This document shows, piece after piece, positions 6,138-10,572 of a stretch of 10,572 bases of DNA. The stretch spans positions 1 through 10,572 of the forward strand of contig JALLAZ010001040.1 of the NCBI GenBank assembly GCA_036939755.1, given 5' to 3'. Position 1 is the first letter of the stretch, and each line of letters starts with the position of its first letter. The translations under genes and the position numbers were made by a program. The notes under the pieces are model-generated. The model did not search any database and was not told the DNA's origin. It was given only the letters and a program-made list of their open reading frames with translations. This stretch comes from Stephanodiscus triporus. Lineage: Eukaryota > Bacillariophyta > Thalassiosirophyceae > Thalassiosirales > Thalassiosiraceae.

Positions 6138-8912
6138 ATGTTTTCAATGAGGTATACGAGCCCGAAGGCGACCAAAAAAGAAGTCTCTTCTGGCTCGCTG
6201 TCGGCGTCGTCGTCGGCGCCGGCGTTGGGTCCTTCGTCGCTGTCTTCGATAGATGTTTCTGCCTTCAAAAATGACCTCCGGAATTCATCAACGACGAATC
6301 ATGTCGCAGGTAGCTGCAAAGGGAGCATGCCAGAAGCAGATTCTGCACTCGCGAATATCTCTGAGAACATATATCCTCGGCCGATAAATTCACTCGCGTT
6401 GTTGAATAGAGGGCATGAATGTTATGACAGTAGCTGTGGGGAAGGGTCTGATAATGATACGCCCCAAAGAAGTGCAGCAAAACAAGTACATGACATAGAT
6501 TACATGCATAGTGGAATAGAGAATGCCGCTGATAGGGTTCAAAACATGCATTCAATCGAGGCATCGTCAACAGGAAGCGAAGGACATACATTAGATGAAG
6601 CACAGAGGGAACGTGTTGACTACCAAAGATCAACTTCAATGGAGCCCATGGTTGGTGTTTTATCAGGACAATCGCAACAATTTACTCGCTCACCGCCCGC
6701 CGGGAGGACATCACATCCTCGGCCGATAAATTTACTCGCGTTGTTGGATAGAGGGCATGAATGTTATGATAGCAGTGAGGAAGGGTCTGATAAAGGTCTG
6801 CTCCAAAGAAGTGCAGCAAAACAAGTAGATGACGTAGATTACATGCATAGTGGAATGAAGACTGCCGCTGATGGGATTCAGAATATGGATTTAATCAAGG
6901 CATCATCAAAAAATATCGAAGAACATACTGCAGATGAAAGAACGAAGGCGTATGTTGACTACCAAAGATCAGCTTCAATGGAACCCATGGTTGGTGTTTT
7001 AGCAGGACAATCGCATTCATTTACTCACTCGCCACCCTCCGGGAGGAAATCACCCGTTGTTGGACAAATAAACTTGATTAGTGATACACAAATAACTTCA
7101 TCAACAAGCGAAAGGTCTTGCTCCCCCATAGCATATGACGGGTCAGCACAATCTACTCCGCCCATGATTTTAGGAGTCAAGAGAGGTAGATTTGTGGCCG
7201 AACCCAATCCCGTGGATTCCCCTTTTAGTGGGGCCACTGATTCTGAAATCGGAAGTGATAGATATTTCGATTTGCCAAATCCTCATGACGAGGAAAAGAA
7301 ACTAAGAAGTGACAGTATCGGCGACGATTTGGTACATGTGACTCTTCCACCGAGGGTGAACCGTACGACTCTTCCGAAGTTCCCATGTAACCCCGCCCGA
7401 GCTTTTTCGGCACAACCCGTCTTGTCGCCTCGTCCAATCTTCCCGCACACTCACTCCCTCCTTGATGATTGCAGCGATGAAGAAGACGAAACGACTACGT
7501 TTACTATCGTCGATAGTCCCACGCGGCATGCCCCTCCCTATTCTTGCCTCGCCGGACCGCAAGCGAGCAGCATGGGTACCCCGACTTTCTCCTCATACTT
7601 CGAAGAGCAGAATCGAAGCAGACATTCTGCTGGGAATTCTGCTGGGAGTACTGCGACTCAAAAGGCAAGCAATAATATTCAACAAGCATTGTTGCAGACG
7701 CGACATCGCCGCTGGGATTGCCAATCAATATTTGCAGGATCTCATGCACAATCAAAGGAAGTATTTGATGTATCAAATCGCTCCTACTACATTTCTGGGT
7801 ACCCCCCTGGCGCCGGCTGTGGGCTTTCCGTTTCAGTGGAAGCTATACGTGTTGCTGCGTTGGCATCTGGTCTTTGGCGAACTGTAAAACGTGTTCGTCT
7901 GCCAAAGGGACTATTTGGCGCTAGAGGCGCGGAAGATTGTGAAATCCGAGCCTTACTGACCTGTATTGCATCCACCTTTCCAATGCTAAATTCCATCGAT
8001 TTTTGTGGTGATATTTTCAGAGTATCAAATACCTCATATGAGTTTTCAGGCCGCGATCGAAGGGATGAAATCATTTCATGCATCATGGAATGCCTGCCTA
8101 ATATAGTTGCGATTGATGGATTTGTTGTCGAGGAGAGAGTGGTCGGAACTGAAGTCCACACGGACGAAAAGTCGATTTCTGGCTCAGAGGATGCAACGAA
8201 TTCAAATGCCGACAGAAGCACCTACAATATGGAGCAAGTGACACTTGGCCCTGTGAAAAACTCAGCTTCATCAATTGTCTATGAGTCAGTTTCCATTAGC
8301 AGATTAGAAGGTGAAGCTCAAAATAGTCTAATGGCCACCTCTGCTGGATCAATGCAAGGGGTTGACCACAGTGATATCACACCAAATTCTATGTTTACTA
8401 AGCCAAACTGGGAAGAAACCACCACCGTGCTAAAATCAAAACAAATTGAGGTGGCAGTAAATTTTGCATCCCATCGATCACGAAACAAGGCGCTCCCGGC
8501 TGACAAACGACCTTCTACTCATTTGGGAAACAATTCACAGCGGAGAAAAATAGACTCTCCGGCAAATGGGCTAATTGATGATGAGGTGAAGAAATCATCT
8601 TCTGCATCACCAACTTATTCAATGCTTTCATCGTCACTTTCCTGGGGAAGTAATGTCGGCGAAACTCGTCCACAAACTTGTGGACCTCGGCCACCAGCTT
8701 GTCCGACTTCAGCCTCCCAACTACGTCCTCGTCTCCCGGCGAAGCCTAAAAATAAAAAGACCAAGGGGTCAATGATGAAAGCTGGGGTCGGCTTCAGACG
8801 TCAAGTTATTGGCTTGATACCGACAGTATCAATGATGGATGCTGATGTTGACAATGATAGCGATGATTCAGAACAAGCAGTGGATAGTGATTGCCCCACA
8901 GACCTCTTGTAA
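6138..8912 (+). CDS. Uncharacterised Ser-rich protein with internal duplication and LRR-like region
   Basis: This is one uninterrupted 924-codon frame beginning MFSMRYTSPK; no intron is needed. I do not recognise a named family. Residues 1-60 are Ser/Ala-rich. Residues 80-193 and 194-306 are a tandem duplication (PRPIN.LALL.RGHECYDSS ... SMEPMVGVL.GQS). Residues ~310-530 are Ser/Pro-rich, with acidic patches such as DDCSDEEDE. A folded-looking segment at ~545-670 contains EIRALLTCIASTFPMLNSIDF and then IMECLPNIVAIDG. The Leu/Ile spacing and final LPN..AIDG resemble two or three leucine-rich repeats, as in U2A'-type proteins, but this is weak. Residues ~835-924 are basic (PAKPKNKKTKG) then strongly acidic (DADVDNDSDDSEQ). 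No signal peptide or membrane segment is seen. A nuclear, mostly disordered scaffold-like protein is a guess. It is divergently paired with the glycosylase gene. Confidence 0.78.
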   Translation: MFSMRYTSPKATKKEVSSGSLSASSSAPALGPSSLSSIDVSAFKNDLRNSSTTNHVAGSCKGSMPEADSALANISENIYPRPINSLALLNRGHECYDSSCGEGSDNDTPQRSAAKQVHDIDYMHSGIENAADRVQNMHSIEASSTGSEGHTLDEAQRERVDYQRSTSMEPMVGVLSGQSQQFTRSPPAGRTSHPRPINLLALLDRGHECYDSSEEGSDKGLLQRSAAKQVDDVDYMHSGMKTAADGIQNMDLIKASSKNIEEHTADERTKAYVDYQRSASMEPMVGVLAGQSHSFTHSPPSGRKSPVVGQINLISDTQITSSTSERSCSPIAYDGSAQSTPPMILGVKRGRFVAEPNPVDSPFSGATDSEIGSDRYFDLPNPHDEEKKLRSDSIGDDLVHVTLPPRVNRTTLPKFPCNPARAFSAQPVLSPRPIFPHTHSLLDDCSDEEDETTTFTIVDSPTRHAPPYSCLAGPQASSMGTPTFSSYFEEQNRSRHSAGNSAGSTATQKASNNIQQALLQTRHRRWDCQSIFAGSHAQSKEVFDVSNRSYYISGYPPGAGCGLSVSVEAIRVAALASGLWRTVKRVRLPKGLFGARGAEDCEIRALLTCIASTFPMLNSIDFCGDIFRVSNTSYEFSGRDRRDEIISCIMECLPNIVAIDGFVVEERVVGTEVHTDEKSISGSEDATNSNADRSTYNMEQVTLGPVKNSASSIVYESVSISRLEGEAQNSLMATSAGSMQGVDHSDITPNSMFTKPNWEETTTVLKSKQIEVAVNFASHRSRNKALPADKRPSTHLGNNSQRRKIDSPANGLIDDEVKKSSSASPTYSMLSSSLSWGSNVGETRPQTCGPRPPACPTSASQLRPRLPAKPKNKKTKGSMMKAGVGFRRQVIGLIPTVSMMDADVDNDSDDSEQAVDSDCPTDLL
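6375..7055 (+). repeat. In-frame tandem duplication, 114 and 113 codons
   Basis: Copy 1 spans 6375-6716 and copy 2 spans 6717-7055. Both begin CCTCGGCCGATAAATT and are clearly similar throughout. Copy 2 lacks one codon in the SSCGEGSD/SSEEGSD segment. The best conserved blocks are the start (PRPIN...RGHECYDSS), QRSAAKQV..DYMHSG, and VDYQRS.SMEPMVGVL.GQS. The middle (residues after QNM) has diverged most. Retention of frame with one codon-sized indel indicates the region is translated. Confidence 0.92.
7624..7647 (+). repeat. 12-bp tandem repeat, two exact copies
   Basis: ATTCTGCTGGGA occurs twice in direct succession inside the 924-codon gene, giving the SAGNSAG peptide. This is probably slippage within a Ser-rich disordered segment. 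Confidence 0.8.
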
Positions 8913-9196
8913 ATTGTGAAAGTAAAATTCTCACTAACACCTCAATTCAGGATAAATCATGCCATATTCTGTAGCCCTTTAGCCGGTCCAGCAACTATTG
9001 ACAAGCAAGCATATGCAGCATCAGATTCAGACCTTCTAATCCAACATAAGAGATGTGCCAAACATCAGCTGCTGTGACGTGATGTCCAGTTCCGACTACA
9101 CTTACGATCTCGCAGATCATTGCCTTACCACATCAAGGAGCTCGGCCCTCTTCTTGTAAGCACCATTTTGTATCAAGCGGCCGACTCTCCAGGCTC
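8913..9196. other. Intergenic, no gene recognised
   Basis: The presumed 3' UTR of the 924-codon gene lies here, followed by unassigned sequence up to the inverted-repeat element. A plus-strand frame of about 40 codons containing CSPLAGPATIDKQAY ends near 9077 and matches nothing I can name. Given the retroelement debris downstream, part of it may be decayed transposon sequence. Confidence 0.5.
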
Positions 9197-9458
9197 TACT
9201 GTAAGTTTGACCTCAATTTACTATCAGGTCCCTGGAAATCGAGAATTTTGCTTCGCTCCCGCTGAGACTATTGTTGGGCAGGTATAGAAAATAAAAAGGT
9301 CAAAGCTAGGGCATTGTCTGGTGATCATTACTGGCTGAGATATGATTCAGTGTAGTTTACTTAAGAAGTTAACATAAATAAGGTTGGTTGCCCAACCAGG
9401 AGATACAGTGAATTTGCCCTCAATTTGGGGGTGGTAAATTGAGGTCAAACTTACAGTA
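9197..9458. mobile_element. MITE-like element with perfect 25-bp terminal inverted repeats, TA ends
   Basis: The left arm 9197-9221 (TACTGTAAGTTTGACCTC... ) is the exact reverse complement of the right arm 9434-9458. The arms begin and end with TA, which fits the TA target duplication of Tc1/mariner-type transposons, with the element proper starting CTGTAAG. At 262 bp with no coding capacity it would be a non-autonomous miniature element. The right end also has a nested hairpin, CCTCAATTT (9418-9426) with AAATTGAGG (9436-9444), so the subterminal motif occurs twice there. Perfect arms suggest recent mobility or selection on the ends. The superfamily rests only on the TA boundary. Confidence 0.72.
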
Positions 9459-9491
9459 CATATGGAAAATCTATTTTGTGTTTGAGTAGCT

Positions 9492-10270
9492 ATGGTATGT
9501 AATCTACAAGACATACGCACCATCTTACGGGCCTCCATGATACAGCCAATGCAATGCAAAGATCTTGTCGCCGCTTGGCCAGATTACATCGGCATTGTGG
9601 ATGCCTCAAGTCACGGTGTCGGAGGAGGCATACTAGGGGAGCTTTTGGGACAACTGCCAATGGTGTTGCATTTACAATGACCAGCAGATATATCAGCTGA
9701 CATCGTGTCCTCCAAAAACCCGAAGATGAGACTAACAAACTCCGACCTGGAGATGGCTGGATTCCTCCTTCTGTGGCTATGCATAGAAGGAATCGCCCCA
9801 GACTTAGCACACAAACACGTTGCGTTGTTCAGCGACAACTCGCTGACAGTGAGTTGGGTTACAATGATGGCTCAAAGAAATCTTGCGTAGCCACACAACT
9901 GGTCCGAGAATTAGCACTACGACTCACGTCTTCCGTTGCCGGGCCGGCACATGGTGCAGTCTTCCTCGAGGAGGTGGAGAGCAACGCGCCTGCCCAACGT
10001 CGACATCATGACATGGAGCTGTCCATGTCGAAGTCCGATGCCCAATGCCTTGGAATTGTCGAGCCAGAGTATGTCTCGTCGACCCTCAACTTCTGGCCCA
10101 TCAGAACGGAGGCGTGGGGGAACACGTCGGTCATCAACGCTGACCTGCGTGGTCCATCCCTGAAGACCGCCCTGGGGGGACTACGGCCGTCCTTCCTCCA
10201 CGTGGAGGATTGCAGGCGGAAGAAGTCGTGTACTGCGTGGGGAACCAAGAGATGCTCAACAACAAAATAA
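9492..10270 (+). mobile_element. Decayed retrotransposon pol fragment (RT tail + RNase H domain)
   Basis: The region reads like the RT-to-RNase H part of a retroelement polyprotein. The three acidic RNase H positions are visible as IVDASSHGVGGG, TNSDLEMAGF and LFSDNSLTVSW. The first frame (9492-9677) is cut by a TGA at 9678-9680, where related elements, from memory, have Trp. The same frame resumes to a TAG at 9888-9890. Homology then continues in another frame from about 9876 (SCVATQLVRELALRLT), so a frameshift lies near 9875-9885. The last part to 10270 fits the expected C-terminal extension only loosely. No LTR, integrase or recombinase is seen. DIRS-like versus Ty3-like origin cannot be settled from this fragment. 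It is non-functional as it stands. Confidence 0.75.
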
Positions 10271-10572
10271 ATACAAAGTCTCAAACAGACAAAGCATCAG
10301 TGTCGGATAGCGGAATGGCGCAGAGCTACATTATTGAAAGCGAGATGAGGACTGCATTAAATAGTCATAAAGCACCATTAACACAAATGAACACTAGAGA
10401 AAAACCAGTACATTTTTAATAACCACCTCAAAACACCGGCCGCCAGCTGTACGGCATTCCTTGCGGGACTTTTGACCATCAACATTTGAGCATATCATGG
10501 TCTTCCAAAGCACAAGCTCCAAAATTGTAATGGACTCCCTCAGCTGCCCATGATGCAATCCAACATAACTTG
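10271..10572. other. No gene recognised, runs off the window
   Basis: A plus-strand frame covering 10210-10419 (ending REKPVHF) overlaps the retroelement tail in another frame and has no identifiable domain. The last 150 bp are open in short pieces on both strands. The minus strand has a broken stretch resembling coding sequence (ASWAAEGVHYNFGACALED). It is probably more transposon debris, or part of a gene beyond the edge. Confidence 0.4.

Noticed and set aside
5948..6268. Open frames on both strands through the GC-rich patch
   Set aside because: GC-rich DNA has few stop codons; the peptides are Arg/Pro/Ala-rich shadows of the promoter region and of the start of the 924-codon gene.
7462..7887. 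141-codon plus-strand frame inside the 924-codon gene
   Set aside because: It is an alternative frame of the long gene, whose in-frame codon-sized indels support the main frame.
9705..9890. Intact short gene in the RNase H region
   Set aside because: It is the middle piece of a single pol-like frame cut by a TGA before it and a frameshift after it, not a gene with its own start.

Overview
The window looks like nuclear DNA of a stramenopile, most likely a diatom. The evidence is short GT-AG introns (86 and 69 nt), eukaryotic domain fusions and targeting presequences, moderate base composition, and a decayed reverse transcriptase/RNase H fragment of a kind I associate with diatom and oomycete genomes. 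No prokaryotic operon structure is visible. The taxon is an inference; no ribosomal or organellar marker is present.

Layout, left to right: (1) 145-1370 (+), a two-exon gene for a site-2-protease-like membrane metalloprotease (peptidase family M50) with a likely mitochondrial presequence. (2) 1371-3545, a long convergent intergenic interval with no gene I can defend; it holds an imperfect 145-bp tandem duplication (2198-2486) and a perfect 13-bp hairpin (3255-3289). (3) 3546-5930 (-), a two-exon gene that fuses a family-6 uracil-DNA-glycosylase-superfamily domain (hypoxanthine-DNA glycosylase, HDG) to a complete 8-oxoguanine DNA glycosylase (OGG1). (4) 5931-6137, a 207-bp divergent intergenic gap with a very GC-rich core, probably a shared promoter. 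(5) 6138-8912 (+), a 924-codon Ser-rich, mostly disordered protein of unknown function with a tandemly duplicated segment of about 114 residues and a small folded LRR-like region. (6) 8913-10572, a transposon-derived tail: a 262-bp element with perfect 25-bp terminal inverted repeats bounded by TA (MITE-like), followed by a decayed pol/RNase H fragment with an in-frame TGA and a frameshift.

The most notable item is the HDG-OGG1 fusion. One polypeptide appears to carry two base-excision-repair glycosylases, one expected to remove deaminated adenine (hypoxanthine) and one oxidised guanine. The second exon alone, a single uninterrupted 586-codon reading frame, already contains the C-terminal half of HDG plus all of OGG1, so the fusion does not depend on a splice prediction. 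Both this gene and the M50 gene carry N-terminal segments that look mitochondrial. The divergent neighbour at 6138 has no recognisable link to DNA repair.
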